Of a stretch of 64,000 bases of DNA, positions 18,968 to 28,445 are shown one piece after another. The notes under the pieces were generated by a model. It worked only from the letters and a program-made list of their open reading frames with translations, was not told the origin of the DNA and did not search any database. Source of the DNA: a virus; the IMG/VR virus record IMGVR_UViG_3300023116_000042, positions 1 through 64,000 of that record. One strand, written 5' to 3'. The stretch's first letter is position 1. The number at the start of each line of letters is the position of its first letter. The position numbers were made by a program, and so were the translations under genes.

Positions 18968-19028
18968 AATGATACTTACTTATTTGGATCTCCAGTCTAA
19001 AGCTACTATTAAGATATAGAACGGCATA

Positions 19029-19070
19029 AAGGCTATACTCCCAATGGGAGTATAGCCTTATTTATTTTTT
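19029..19070. terminator. terminator hairpin
   Basis: 14-bp stem AAGGCTATACTCCC / GGGAGTATAGCCTT, loop AAT, then ATTTATTTTTTT. Between convergent genes. Confidence 0.9.
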
Positions 19071-19072
19071 TA

Positions 19073-19489
19073 CTAATAAGGGTTTTGGCCTCTACGACAC
19101 TCTCCTTTAAGAGCATCAAGAGACGCATCGATATTAGCCAGTCTTCGTAGCTGCTTAACTACTAAGCGAATCGGATTACGACCGCCATGACTATAGCCGT
19201 TTACCTGAACCGAGAAATGGAAGCCGCTATGGCGATTAATATAGAAATTAATCTGTACCTCAGGAGTACATCCAGGGTCTTCAAATGGAATTTCCCAGTC
19301 CTGATAGGACGTCCATTCTTTCCCATAGAGAGTGAAGTGTTTGTTTGGCCACGGAAACCACCATGGGATAGTTGAGCCGGCCCAGTATGCTTTCCGTCTA
19401 CGGATACGCTCTAGGAACGAAAGTTTTTCAACGGTATCGTGGTTAACATCCATAGTAGCTTCAGCTACTGCTTCTTCGTTGTTACTCAT
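19073..19489 (-). CDS. hypothetical protein, Trp-rich
   Basis: 138 residues. Unusual aromatic stretch AYWAGSTIPWWFPWPNKHF, then a beta domain (EVQINFYINRHSGFHFSVQV). No signal peptide. Last gene of the thyA group, 12 bases after it. No family recognised. Confidence 0.6.
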   Translation of the reverse strand: MSNNEEAVAEATMDVNHDTVEKLSFLERIRRRKAYWAGSTIPWWFPWPNKHFTLYGKEWTSYQDWEIPFEDPGCTPEVQINFYINRHSGFHFSVQVNGYSHGGRNPIRLVVKQLRRLANIDASLDALKGECRRGQNPY

Positions 19490-19501
19490 CGTCTAAATAC
19501 C

Positions 19502-20452
19502 TCAAACCGAGAATGGATATGCAATTGCAGGATGGTGATTACCTTCGTATCCTTCAACTGAGAAATCTTCAAGGGTTGCCTCCATTAGATCGTCAAGAGT
19601 TTGAATTTCAGGATTGATGATGAACTTAATATCGGCATCAATAGGTTCACGCGCCATCTGCTCTTTGAAGAGTTCGATTTGATCTTCATAGATATGGACA
19701 TTTACCATTTTATGGTAAACCTTGCCCGGCTTTAATCCAGTAATCTGGGCCATTACGGCTAGAAGGAAATAGCACTGGAGCATATTCCAGCAGAGCCCGA
19801 GTGGTACGTCAACTGAACGCTGAGTACTATTTAAGTACAGTGTACCATCTAGAATAGAGAACTGGTGTTCATACATACACGGACGTAAACAAGCCAAATG
19901 GAAAGCGCCCGGATGCAAGAAGGTAATTGTCTCAAAACGGTTATCGATACCCTGACGTAGGTCATCATAAACCTTCTGCACTAGATCAATAGTTTGTCCC
20001 GGCTCGGATGACTTACGGATAGCCATTAGTTCCTCGATGGTATACAAATGGCTGTTAAGAGCTTCTTGCCAGGCCTTCATGGCTACGTGTTCGGGAACAG
20101 GCTCTACTGGGAAATTACGAGCAATTGCTCCATAGGCTAGACCGATATCATCCTTACCCTTACAGGCAGGATTCTTCTGCCATACTTCCGCATTGGCGTT
20201 GGCGTCCCAGCTAGTCGTGCCCAGTTCACGAAATTGTTCTGCCGAATCAAAACCTTTAATGTAACCAAGTACTTCAGCTATTGCCATTTTCCAATAGACT
20301 TTCTTTGTAGTTAACATAGGGAACTTCCCTTCGTCAACATCATAAACGAAATCGGCATTGATTACGGTTAAGCAACCTTTACCAGTTCGTTCATTTCGGA
20401 CCATAACGCCTTCTTCTAGAATGCGTTTTCCGAGTTCAATATATTGTTTCAT
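19502..20452 (-). CDS. thyA: thymidylate synthase
   Basis: 316 residues, classical ThyA type. Folate/phosphate region [30 protein letters not shown]; catalytic Cys in [11 protein letters not shown]; phosphate-binding [11 protein letters not shown] with N-terminal NMLQCYFLL helix; C-terminal [11 protein letters not shown]. Converts dUMP to dTMP with methylene-tetrahydrofolate; DHFR at 15003 recycles the folate. The sequence around the catalytic Cys (RPCMYE rather than PPCH) departs from the usual form. Confidence 0.95.
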   Translation of the reverse strand: MKQYIELGKRILEEGVMVRNERTGKGCLTVINADFVYDVDEGKFPMLTTKKVYWKMAIAEVLGYIKGFDSAEQFRELGTTSWDANANAEVWQKNPACKGKDDIGLAYGAIARNFPVEPVPEHVAMKAWQEALNSHLYTIEELMAIRKSSEPGQTIDLVQKVYDDLRQGIDNRFETITFLHPGAFHLACLRPCMYEHQFSILDGTLYLNSTQRSVDVPLGLCWNMLQCYFLLAVMAQITGLKPGKVYHKMVNVHIYEDQIELFKEQMAREPIDADIKFIINPEIQTLDDLMEATLEDFSVEGYEGNHHPAIAYPFSV

Positions 20453-20455
20453 GGG

Positions 20456-20761
20456 TTAGTTATCCAAGATATAAATATAGGGTTTTTCAAAAGTGTAACG
20501 CTCAAGCTTCTGCTTAACATGTTGGTAGGTAGCGTTATCTACTTCTCTGTAAGTTACATCGCAGCTAGCGCCGGGACGGAACTTGGTCCCGTCTTCCATA
20601 ACGAAATAGAGTCCCGCTATACCAACCTTCTGCAGCTCATAAACAAATGACTTATCGATCTGTCCTTCAGGGCAATCCGCATATCCTACACCTTTGCCCC
20701 AAACGTCTATGGTAAACGTAACGGTAATTAGGGATAGAAACGTTAAGAAGTACTTAGACAT
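20456..20761 (-). CDS. small secreted protein
   Basis: 101 residues with a signal peptide (KYFLTFLSLITVTFTIDVWG, cleavage uncertain) and two Cys in the mature part (YADCPEG; GASCDV), suggesting a disulfide-stabilised periplasmic protein. It lies between thyA and the 20743 gene, overlapping the latter by 19 bases. No family recognised. Confidence 0.6.
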   Translation of the reverse strand: MSKYFLTFLSLITVTFTIDVWGKGVGYADCPEGQIDKSFVYELQKVGIAGLYFVMEDGTKFRPGASCDVTYREVDNATYQHVKQKLERYTFEKPYIYILDN

Positions 20762-21594
20762 GATTCAAACCTCAAGTTAGCTGGGAAACGATGACACGGT
20801 TTGTGGTGGTTACCAAAACACATAGGAGTGTTGGCAATTTGATCCGGACCGGCGGACATATCGGCAGGAGTAAAGACCATAAAGCGCCCTTTACTAATTT
20901 CCACTAAACGGTTAACAACCCCCATCTCTGCCATACGTTGACGATAGGCGTATGCATCATCTTTACTTGTCGTATGACTCACAAAGAAGATCTCTACCAT
21001 AGAAGGGATAGAGTAATCAAAATTATAACCAAGAATAGTGGAGAGATAGTAGATGATTGAAATGAACTCATAGATTGGTTCATGGATATCTGACGAATAG
21101 CCATTTACCGCAGTCTCTTTCTCGATCACTTCAATATACTTCTCGATACCTTTAAGTGTTTCAGATACAAAGATATCCCACTGCTTGTCTGAAAGGCCGC
21201 CCTCTTTAGGAATAATCTTAGTAAAGATATCATCCTGAAATTCTAGGCCATCTGCCATATAACTTTGTAGAATAGCATCCCTTACACTCAGAGAGTCATA
21301 TAAAGGATGTTCGTCTACAATAGAAAGCTCTTTTAATTTGGCTGGAACGTTTTCAATTCCAGCGCAAACAAGTAAACCATAAAGATCTACTTGCATAAAC
21401 AAAAGAGCATCCATAACGCTATCCAGATTCTCAAAATCGGCAGAAGGAATTAAGTCTTCATTAAAGGTCTTACGAAGCTTTCTCGTAGTTTCCAATAACT
21501 TAAGTTCTAATTCTGCTTCATCTAGATCTGTTTTAACGCCAGTTATGTTTAACATATTGGCAACACAATCGGCGTTATGAAAGAACTGTCGCAT
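20743..21594 (-). CDS. possible all-alpha NTP pyrophosphatase (MazG-like)
   Basis: 283 residues, mostly helical. The segment LDSVMDALLFMQVDLYGLLVCAGIE resembles the E..DA..D..Y...G.....GI pattern of phosphoribosyl-ATP/MazG-type pyrophosphatases. The C-terminal ~80 residues (Cys/His at the end) are unassigned. It sits next to thyA, where removal of unwanted dNTPs or supply of dUMP would make sense. The assignment is tentative; a structural comparison is needed to decide. Confidence 0.45.
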   Translation of the reverse strand: MRQFFHNADCVANMLNITGVKTDLDEAELELKLLETTRKLRKTFNEDLIPSADFENLDSVMDALLFMQVDLYGLLVCAGIENVPAKLKELSIVDEHPLYDSLSVRDAILQSYMADGLEFQDDIFTKIIPKEGGLSDKQWDIFVSETLKGIEKYIEVIEKETAVNGYSSDIHEPIYEFISIIYYLSTILGYNFDYSIPSMVEIFFVSHTTSKDDAYAYRQRMAEMGVVNRLVEISKGRFMVFTPADMSAGPDQIANTPMCFGNHHKPCHRFPANLRFESCLSTS

Positions 21595-22312
21595 CTAAAA
21601 ACTCCTGTAGGTCTTGCTTAGTAACAAGCATGTTCTTCGTCTCAAAAATCTTTCCATCTGGCGTATATAAGGTTTCTTTGATCAAAAGGACATAGCCTTT
21701 GATCCCCTTCTTCTCAAATTGCCGTTTAAACAACTCAATACCATGTTCATCTCTGAAGTATTCAATCTGGGCATCTGCTTCGACTTCGTCTAAAATTCCT
21801 ATTGTAAGGAACTTGTCTCTGATTCGTGAAAAAGCTAGATCGACATTAATATCCATCCGTAATGCTAAACGATAGATATTGAAGAATAAAAGCATAGCCC
21901 CAGAACTAAATGCGTTTAGGTAGGTATCACTTCGTTCTCCAGATGAATTACGAACTACATTTAAAGAACGCATAACTGGAATAAAGTCCTGCCTAACAAA
22001 CTTAGTAAGGGAAGAGTCTTCTAGTGCATGATCGAAGATACGCTTCTCACGATAAAGCTCGAAGATGGACGCTTCATGTCCAACTGTAGAGTCTGCTATA
22101 TTTAGCAAACGCATATCGAAGTTAGACATACCTAAGTTGTAACTCTCTGAGCAAAGCACGTCTAGCATAACTAAGAGAGTGGTTGCTGGACCATGAGTCT
22201 CCAAAGTATTTTCTACATGCGCAATAACTTCCGGGTAATCTATCTCAAAGATATTAGATGCCCCATTCTCTATGCCTGAAAAGAGGTCATAGACACTAAA
22301 AATCAAATTCAT
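21575..22312 (-). CDS. helical protein, possible MazG-like paralog
   Basis: 245 residues from the ATG at 22312 (MNLIFSVYD), chosen over 22333 because GAGG lies 9 bases upstream. Almost entirely helical. The segment LNAFSSGAMLLFFNIYRLALRMDINVDLAFSRIRDK resembles the second half of all-alpha NTP-pyrophosphatases (helix, then G-I/N-x-D). Overlaps both neighbours by about 20 bases. It may form a pair with 20743-21594. Tentative. Confidence 0.45.
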   Translation of the reverse strand: MNLIFSVYDLFSGIENGASNIFEIDYPEVIAHVENTLETHGPATTLLVMLDVLCSESYNLGMSNFDMRLLNIADSTVGHEASIFELYREKRIFDHALEDSSLTKFVRQDFIPVMRSLNVVRNSSGERSDTYLNAFSSGAMLLFFNIYRLALRMDINVDLAFSRIRDKFLTIGILDEVEADAQIEYFRDEHGIELFKRQFEKKGIKGYVLLIKETLYTPDGKIFETKNMLVTKQDLQEFLDATVLS

Positions 22313-22727
22313 CGAAATCATCCTCATTTTCAAATGAAAGCTTATCTATATCAAGAGCGTCTGGTCCTTTAGATTTAGGGAGCATGTCGTACATATGCTC
22401 CCTATCCTCATATTCGGAAACGATCTCTTCTCGTTCTGTTTCATCATCTCCGTCTAACTTAGAACGAACTAAGCGATGAAACAACTCTTCTTTACGTCGC
22501 AGCCCTTCTTGTAAATGAGACCATTCGACATGGCGGAATGTAGGAAGGTCTTGGTCCTCCAGATATACCCGTCCCTGCTTATCCGTCTGGTGGATAGGGC
22601 TAACTACTCGTAGTCTACCGGGAACCTGACAATCGGCCGAGACTACAATGCCTCGTCGTTTATAAAGTATCCCAGTTAAGACTAGTTCACGAGCAGTAGC
22701 GTGATCAAACTTGGTTGGTTCTTTCAT
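22296..22727 (-). CDS. hypothetical protein with acidic C-terminus
   Basis: 143 residues: an N-terminal beta-rich ~60 residues, a charged helix, and an acidic tail (ENEDDFDEFDF), a feature of proteins that bind basic partners or mimic DNA. Overlaps the following gene by 17 bases. No family recognised. Confidence 0.6.
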   Translation of the reverse strand: MKEPTKFDHATARELVLTGILYKRRGIVVSADCQVPGRLRVVSPIHQTDKQGRVYLEDQDLPTFRHVEWSHLQEGLRRKEELFHRLVRSKLDGDDETEREEIVSEYEDREHMYDMLPKSKGPDALDIDKLSFENEDDFDEFDF

Positions 22728-22730
22728 GCT

Positions 22731-23192
22731 TTATTCCTCTACGGCTTCGGTACCGAACTTGCTATCTAGTTTCAAATAAAGGTCGTAGCCATCTTTAAAA
22801 ATTAGATTGGCGATATCAGGCGACTCACCCTCATTAACTTTTGAGGTGAATTTTAAGATGTTACCTTTACAACGCTCAATGTTATAATCAGCAAGGTCTA
22901 GGTGTGGCACTCCAGCTTGGGTATGTGCACTTCCTATTTCTTCTGGAGTAAAGGTCTTACCTTCTAGGCGTTTCCCGATACCATTTACCATGTCGACAAT
23001 CATCGAATAAAAAACAAGAGCCTGTTCGAACGGCATTGCAGCAGCAGTCAGAACTAGACGCCCAGTAGCATCCTGAACCGCAATATACTCACCTTGACGA
23101 TCATGGTTTTGAATCACGGTCCATGGAGTCGGTCTCTTATTAATAAGATCGACCAAGCCTCTCATGTACCTACCGTCAATTGTTGTAATCAT
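22731..23192 (-). CDS. hypothetical protein
   Basis: 153 residues, alpha/beta, soluble. N-terminal MITTIDGRYMRGLVDLIN; no catalytic motif seen. Three bases separate it from the next gene; part of the sbcC-thyA operon. Confidence 0.6.
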   Translation of the reverse strand: MITTIDGRYMRGLVDLINKRPTPWTVIQNHDRQGEYIAVQDATGRLVLTAAAMPFEQALVFYSMIVDMVNGIGKRLEGKTFTPEEIGSAHTQAGVPHLDLADYNIERCKGNILKFTSKVNEGESPDIANLIFKDGYDLYLKLDSKFGTEAVEE

Positions 23193-23194
23193 TT

Positions 23195-23350
23195 TTAATT
23201 AATCCATGCAAGAGGGGCAAATAGCTGTAAGGCAGATGCCATTATTATTGTACCGAAGGTGATATACCGGATAGGAGTGAGGCTATCTACCTTTCGCATT
23301 TCTCTCAATTCCAGATACCGTTTGCTTTTCAGGACTCTCGGGTCTTCCAT
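23195..23350 (-). CDS. tiny membrane protein
   Basis: 51 residues from ATG 23350 (MEDPRVLKSKRY), chosen because AAAGGA lies 7 bases upstream; the ATG at 23380 would add ten residues. One membrane segment at the C-terminal end (YITFGTIIMASALQLFAPLAW). Function unknown. Confidence 0.5.
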   Translation of the reverse strand: MEDPRVLKSKRYLELREMRKVDSLTPIRYITFGTIIMASALQLFAPLAWIN

Positions 23351-23445
23351 TTTCTTTTCCTTTACAAAGGCGTTCTTCATATGACAGATATTTAAGATCT
23401 CTTGTAATAAACGTCTGATGACATCTAGTACAAATGTATCCCGGC

Positions 23446-23733
23446 CTATAACCGATCTCTGTTACAGTGTCGGTTAATCGATGCCTGTAACGAGCGATAT
23501 TTATCTGTCTGTTCGATATTAGGTGGAACTTCCTTATCCTCAGTAGGTGTAGTAAGCACCTCCAGCTCGTCCTTAAGCATTCCGCAAAGTACCGCATTTT
23601 CATATCCTTCTATTGCTCTAAGTAAGCGTATAGTAGAACAGACTAAAGCTACTAAGCTAAATGCTACTAGCGTTCCTACTAATACCTCTTTCCAATCATC
23701 CTTTAGTTTCTGCTTCAGGCTTTTCATTATCAT
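23446..23733 (-). CDS. small membrane protein
   Basis: 95 residues; basic N-terminus, one membrane segment at ~16-36 (EVLVGTLVAFSLVALVCSTIRLL), then a soluble ~55-residue domain. It overlaps the sbcC stop by 4 bases, so it is translationally coupled. The gap 23351-23445 downstream may contain a zinc-ribbon-like frame (see findings). Confidence 0.55.
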   Translation of the reverse strand: MIMKSLKQKLKDDWKEVLVGTLVAFSLVALVCSTIRLLRAIEGYENAVLCGMLKDELEVLTTPTEDKEVPPNIEQTDKYRSLQASINRHCNRDRL

Positions 23734-26174
23734 TCCAATATTGCGTGACGATTAGCATTACTAGGGACAGTCGTCATGTTGTCTGCATGTAACACTAATG
23801 ATTCGTTATTAGCTAACCCACCTGTTACCTCTGTATAGTGGGAAATCATAAAGATCTGATCTACCTGCCCAGTCTCTAATAAGCTCTTAATAAACTTAAC
23901 TAGGTTCTCTCGGTGAGCATCATCAAAGGTAGCTCCCATTTCATCTAAGTAAAGTGGGTAACCTTGAAGATCCATAACGGACATCAGAACTAGAGTAAAA
24001 GCTAAATCAAATACATCCTTCTGACCATCAGAGGCAGTTGTAATTTCTCCTGACTCTTTCCCGTTAACGAAGATAGGGAACTTATAATCCAAAGCAGACT
24101 CAGACTTCGCAATGCGAATCTCGATATCATAATCAAAGATACGTTTTACGATTGAGTTTACTTCGGCAAAGAAACCCTCTAAGAAGATACGCATCTGCTG
24201 AGCAATCAGACCCACCTTAGGAGATAGTTCTTTACTCAGGATATCTAACGTACGCTTCTTAGCTAAAAGGTTCGCTTCGTCCTTCTGGAGGTCTTTAAGA
24301 GTATCTTCCAAATGGGAATAGTTGTTCACTACACTGACTATAGACGCCAACTGAGTTTCCTTAGCCGACATTGCTTCCTTAACTGCATTTGACATAATGG
24401 AATCAAAGAACTTGCAGATAGCTTCATTCGTCCCAGTCTGTTCCGAACTAACTTTCCCAATAGCGTCTTTCAGCTTCTCAGCAACAACTAAAGATTGACG
24501 ATAACTTTCAATGGCCGTCGTTAACAAACTTTTCTGTTCAGTTAGTTTCTCTAGCTCTATCGTTAAACGATCGCCTTTCTCTTTAATAGCAGAGGCTCCG
24601 GAGTTCTCTATTAAACGCTTAGCGTCCTCTAGATCTTCTTTCTGTTTAACAATAGCATTCCAATCGACTAACTGACCAGCAGTGATAGAAATACTCTGTA
24701 GAATATCGAAACAGGCAGTTCTATTATTAATAGCTCTTTGAATATCGATATCCGCTATTCTAACTTCTTCAGGGAACAGCTGGAAGTGTCCCTTTAGCTG
24801 AGTAAAGACTTCTTTAAAGGATCTTAGTTCGGATAGCTGCTCTTCTAATGAAGAAAGATTTTGAAGAACTTCGTCTAACTTATCGCCAGCTTGTTTCTTC
24901 TTCTCTTCTAGAGAACTACAATCTGAAATAGACAAGCTACCTTCAGCATAGTTTAATTCGCCACAACTCTTACAAGTAACATTGCCGGCCTTGGCAGTAT
25001 TGTGAAGATTTAGTCGCGCATCTATCTTGCTAATAATAGCATCTAGTTTTGCTCGGTCTTCAGTAAGCAGTTTATGGTCAGCCTCTAGACTTTCAGCCTC
25101 TGTACGGGTCCACACTTTTGTAGAAGAGTAATTGGCTAAGACAGCCTCTATTCTATTCCTTAAATCCAGAGCGTTTCGCTGAACAGCGGCAGGATTCTCA
25201 ATATCCATAGTAGGCTTTATATTGGTTGCTAGATAGTGATTAGCTAGTTTAAGTTGCTCATTAATCTGTTCAAGGTTACCATTGCTAGGCAAGTCCTTTA
25301 GGCGACCTAAAGAATCTAGAATCTCTTCGTGATCCAAAAGCTTTTGGTTAATTAAAGCATTTGTGCCAGCTAACTCTTCTTTGGCTTTCTCTAGCTTCTC
25401 GCTATAAACCTTAATCTGATCCCCGTCTAAAAGACTGCTATCCTTCTTAAGTGCCGAATAAACATTATCTACGATCTGTCCGTATGGACCTAGAGTATTG
25501 TCCAAGGCAAAGCCCTCACTAATAGGGTCTAGGTCAAAAGAGATTAATGGTATCATCTCTTGGATTGTCTTGCGAATAGACTCAGCTTCTGCATTTAACT
25601 CTTCAATATTTTCATATTGACTAAGTCGAGTTTGCACATCTGCTATCTTAGTACGGATATGCTTTAAAGCTCCAGCAGAGTCTCTAGACTTTTCTTTTAC
25701 TTTATCGAAGATAGAGTTAGCATAATCTAGATTCAGATCAGAAGCATCTGACAATACTTTCATAATCTGAGTAGGGCCCATATTAGAAAGCTTTAGTTTG
25801 CCCGTTAAGAGCTTTTGTAAGCTGGGAGTAAAACCTAGTTCGGATTCGACTAGGTCTTTCTGTACCAATGCGGTACCTCCCTCATTCATTTCCACTTCAT
25901 TCTTTACAAAGGAATGATGTGCCCCTTTGGTAATGTCAGAACGTAATTCATAGACATTCCCTTTGTCTTCAATTCGCATGTAAGTATAGCCGCCAGGCTC
26001 AAAATCCGATGCTACAGCAGGCATTGGAGTGAGCTGAGACATAAAGCTAGACTTGCCAGAACCATTCGAACCTAAGATAAGTTGAAGGGGCGCAGTGAAC
26101 GTTACCTTAAGTGATTTTATGTTGGCCAGTTTAAAGTTCTTATAGCCAACTATTTCGGAATCTGTAATTAACAT
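23730..26174 (-). CDS. SbcC/Rad50/T4 gp46-like recombination ATPase
   Basis: 814 residues. Walker A GSNGSGKS at 35-42, then two long coiled-coil arms around a zinc-hook CKSC at about residue 400, a signature TTASDGQKD, and Walker B LYLDEMGATFDDAHRE near 741. It should pair with an SbcD/gp47-type nuclease to process DNA ends during recombination-dependent replication, but no such nuclease gene is visible in this window. First gene of the long minus-strand operon to 19073. Confidence 0.93.
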   Translation of the reverse strand: MLITDSEIVGYKNFKLANIKSLKVTFTAPLQLILGSNGSGKSSFMSQLTPMPAVASDFEPGGYTYMRIEDKGNVYELRSDITKGAHHSFVKNEVEMNEGGTALVQKDLVESELGFTPSLQKLLTGKLKLSNMGPTQIMKVLSDASDLNLDYANSIFDKVKEKSRDSAGALKHIRTKIADVQTRLSQYENIEELNAEAESIRKTIQEMIPLISFDLDPISEGFALDNTLGPYGQIVDNVYSALKKDSSLLDGDQIKVYSEKLEKAKEELAGTNALINQKLLDHEEILDSLGRLKDLPSNGNLEQINEQLKLANHYLATNIKPTMDIENPAAVQRNALDLRNRIEAVLANYSSTKVWTRTEAESLEADHKLLTEDRAKLDAIISKIDARLNLHNTAKAGNVTCKSCGELNYAEGSLSISDCSSLEEKKKQAGDKLDEVLQNLSSLEEQLSELRSFKEVFTQLKGHFQLFPEEVRIADIDIQRAINNRTACFDILQSISITAGQLVDWNAIVKQKEDLEDAKRLIENSGASAIKEKGDRLTIELEKLTEQKSLLTTAIESYRQSLVVAEKLKDAIGKVSSEQTGTNEAICKFFDSIMSNAVKEAMSAKETQLASIVSVVNNYSHLEDTLKDLQKDEANLLAKKRTLDILSKELSPKVGLIAQQMRIFLEGFFAEVNSIVKRIFDYDIEIRIAKSESALDYKFPIFVNGKESGEITTASDGQKDVFDLAFTLVLMSVMDLQGYPLYLDEMGATFDDAHRENLVKFIKSLLETGQVDQIFMISHYTEVTGGLANNESLVLHADNMTTVPSNANRHAILE

Positions 26175-26248
26175 AATCTTAACACGTTTAGATTTTAGTA
26201 TTACTAGATCCCTCTATTTTGTATATTAGTTTTAAGGGATTTAAGGCC

Positions 26249-26686
26249 ATGATAGATAATAAAAAAGTATTGTTCGTAGATGTAGATTTCTTCTCTGATA
26301 ACGGTTCTAAGGTTGTACCTGAACCCGGAACCTTGATGGAATTTATAACCGAAATTAATCGTTTGGTCTCTTTGGAACCCGATCTAGAAATTATATTAGT
26401 AGGAAGTAATGAAGTTATTCGTAACTATCGCTACAATAACAAGAAACAATTTTGTGCTTTAAAGAGAAGTCTTTCCGAGTTTGGTTTTGGAAGGAACCTT
26501 CATGAGGTTCTTTATATAGAAGGAACTACAGAAGGGTTTTGTAGAGCAACCTCGTTATGGGAAGGTTGCTGTAAGTGGATTAAAGAAGTGTCTCTTCCTA
26601 AAGAGGTCTATATGGCTAAATTACTTAGCCCTAAAGTCTTGATGGAATGGGAACGTTTTGTAGGTGGGAATAAAGAATGCAAATAA
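26249..26686 (+). CDS. HAD-like protein (tentative)
   Basis: 145 residues from ATG 26249, preceded by AAGG; an upstream TTG at 26219 is in frame but less likely. Begins NKKVLFVDVDFFSDNG, similar to the D-x-D start of HAD-type phosphatases, followed by an alpha/beta fold (EIILVGSN, then EVLYIEG). The later HAD Lys and acidic motifs are not clear. The last 10 bases overlap the spike gene start. Tentative assignment. Confidence 0.5.
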   Translation: MIDNKKVLFVDVDFFSDNGSKVVPEPGTLMEFITEINRLVSLEPDLEIILVGSNEVIRNYRYNNKKQFCALKRSLSEFGFGRNLHEVLYIEGTTEGFCRATSLWEGCCKWIKEVSLPKEVYMAKLLSPKVLMEWERFVGGNKECK

Positions 26687-27819
26687 GTTGCTTTGTGCCA
26701 TACTCGTTAGGTATGGTAGCTGAGAATAAAGACCTTACCTCAGATACAGTTGAGATATGGCCTATTGAAATGACTCCCACCATGGAAGGGGAGTTAACCT
26801 CCGATACATTGGAATTGGAAACAAAGGGGATTGACGGAGACTCTAAAGAATACCAAGCTAGTGTTAAGGTAGGGACGACGATTCCGGCTAAGTGGTTAGG
26901 CGGGGCAGATAGTAACCGGATTACACCTCCTGACGTACGTCGTGGCGAACGGGTCATGCTCTATACTGCTAAGGATAGTAATCAGTTCTATTGGCGCACA
27001 CACGGACTGGATCAAAACCTTCGTCGCTTAGAAACCGTTATCTTTGCCTTTAGTGGTAACCCTGATAATGATGATCAGGACGCCCCTACTCCAGAGAACA
27101 GCTATTTCTTTGAGGTTAATACTCATGAGAAAATAGTTACTTTCCAGAACTCCACAATGAATGGGGAGTTAGCTCAGTTTACTTTTCAAGTAGATCCGGG
27201 TGAAGGTAAATTTAAGGTCCATGATGAGAAAGGTAATCATCTCTTTATGGATTCTGTGAATACTCGTTTCTATTTAGAGAATGTAGATAAGTCTTTTATT
27301 GATGTAAACAAGAAAGTCATTTCTATGTTTGCAGAAGAGTTTATTAATGCTAAAACTGATACGCTTAATGTAGAAGCGGTAACAGCCATTAACATTAAAA
27401 CTAAGGCTACCACTTTAGAGTCTGAAGATACTATCAATATCACAACTAAAGATACGACCTTGGAATCTTCTAACTCTATTAACATTAAAACCAATACTAC
27501 GACATTAGAGTCTGGTACCAGTATTGATGTTAAGACGGGTATGTTTACAATGGATGCTGGAAGTGCGGCAACTATTAAAGCAGGCACCATTACGTTAGAT
27601 GGACCTGTAATGGGTACTGCTAATGCTACCTTTACTGGACCTGTAGCAGCGGCTGCAGTAGCAGCAGGTGGAGGTGCGGCAGCTATGGCAGGAGGCGGTG
27701 GAGTATCTGGCGCTACCGCTGAGATGTCTGGACCTATAACCTGTGGTGGTGTAAATGCCTCTGGGCTTGTAGCGGGCATGCCTGTTCTCTCGGCCGGGAA
27801 ACCTGTATTAACGGCCTAG
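26677..27819 (+). CDS. baseplate central spike protein
   Basis: 380 residues. Residues ~1-130 form a beta (OB-like) region. From ~215 a repeated beta-helix with ~15-residue units (INIKTKATTLESEDT, INITTKDTTLESSNS, INIKTNTTTLESGTS, IDVKTGMFTMDAGSA) resembles the trimeric beta-helix of T4 gp5/gpV-type spikes. It is followed by an Ala/Gly-rich stretch and a beta-type tip. It should pierce the outer membrane at infection. No lysozyme domain is seen. Confidence 0.8.
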   Translation: MQISCFVPYSLGMVAENKDLTSDTVEIWPIEMTPTMEGELTSDTLELETKGIDGDSKEYQASVKVGTTIPAKWLGGADSNRITPPDVRRGERVMLYTAKDSNQFYWRTHGLDQNLRRLETVIFAFSGNPDNDDQDAPTPENSYFFEVNTHEKIVTFQNSTMNGELAQFTFQVDPGEGKFKVHDEKGNHLFMDSVNTRFYLENVDKSFIDVNKKVISMFAEEFINAKTDTLNVEAVTAINIKTKATTLESEDTINITTKDTTLESSNSINIKTNTTTLESGTSIDVKTGMFTMDAGSAATIKAGTITLDGPVMGTANATFTGPVAAAAVAAGGGAAAMAGGGGVSGATAEMSGPITCGGVNASGLVAGMPVLSAGKPVLTA

Positions 27820-27840
27820 GATTTTTCAATTCTATATTAC
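27815..27840 (+). promoter_or_regulatory. phiKZ-type early promoter
   Basis: CCTAG (overlapping the spike stop codon), 12 nt, CTATATTAC, then TTTAGTGAT; 60 bases upstream of 27900. Confidence 0.8.
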
Positions 27841-27851
27841 TTTAGTGATTA

Positions 27852-27874
27852 GGAGTAGATATTTAATCTACTCC
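27852..27874 (+). promoter_or_regulatory. 5-prime leader stem-loop
   Basis: 9-bp stem GGAGTAGAT / ATCTACTCC with loop ATTTA, 12 bases after the promoter core. Confidence 0.6.
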
Positions 27875-27899
27875 CTTTTACTATAATAAGGGAGAACCC

Positions 27900-28445
27900 A
27901 TGCGTAAGTTTTTAGGCGTGTTAAATAACTTAGGTCAATATGAATCAGTCATTGTCAAGAACGGCAGTGGCGATTCTCCGTGTAAGGTTTTTATCTCATC
28001 AATAAATGATCTACAGAATGCAGATGATCTAGATAACCTAAGAGACATTGCTACTTTTATTAAAGAGATAGCTCAGTCGACTAATGTGGCTGGTAGTAGA
28101 ACTCTTCGTATTAAAGACGAGTTGGCAGGTAGTCATGCCGCTATGTTGTTTGATGTCTCTATTGATCTTCTCTGCTGTTTTGTTTCCTTAGTTGGTGCTT
28201 CTAGCTTTGCAAAAGCGAAAGACGACATCTCTGCCATTCCTTATACTAAAGTAGTACGTAAGGCGGTTGCTCGTATGGTAGCTCTAGCTAATGTCTATGA
28301 CTACATCATACTGAATAACAAAAAGGCAGAAGACTTAGAATCACATGCTCCTATGGAAGACGATGTAGAGGCAGCTGTGGAATTACTAAAAAACAATGAT
28401 TGGGACGTGTTCTCACTCATTAATGCTAAAAGGACTTGTCACTAA
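27900..28445 (+). CDS. hypothetical early protein
   Basis: 181 residues, predominantly helical after a short beta start; no recognised motif. Ribosome site AAGGGAGAA. First gene after promoter 27815. The stop TAA overlaps the next ATG (TAATG), showing coupling. Confidence 0.65.
   Translation: MRKFLGVLNNLGQYESVIVKNGSGDSPCKVFISSINDLQNADDLDNLRDIATFIKEIAQSTNVAGSRTLRIKDELAGSHAAMLFDVSIDLLCCFVSLVGASSFAKAKDDISAIPYTKVVRKAVARMVALANVYDYIILNNKKAEDLESHAPMEDDVEAAVELLKNNDWDVFSLINAKRTCH

Noticed and set aside
27270-27779. 169-codon ORF on the minus strand inside the spike gene
   Set aside because: Low-complexity Ala/Pro/Val antisense reading of the repeat region; no ribosome site. The plus-strand spike explains the sequence.
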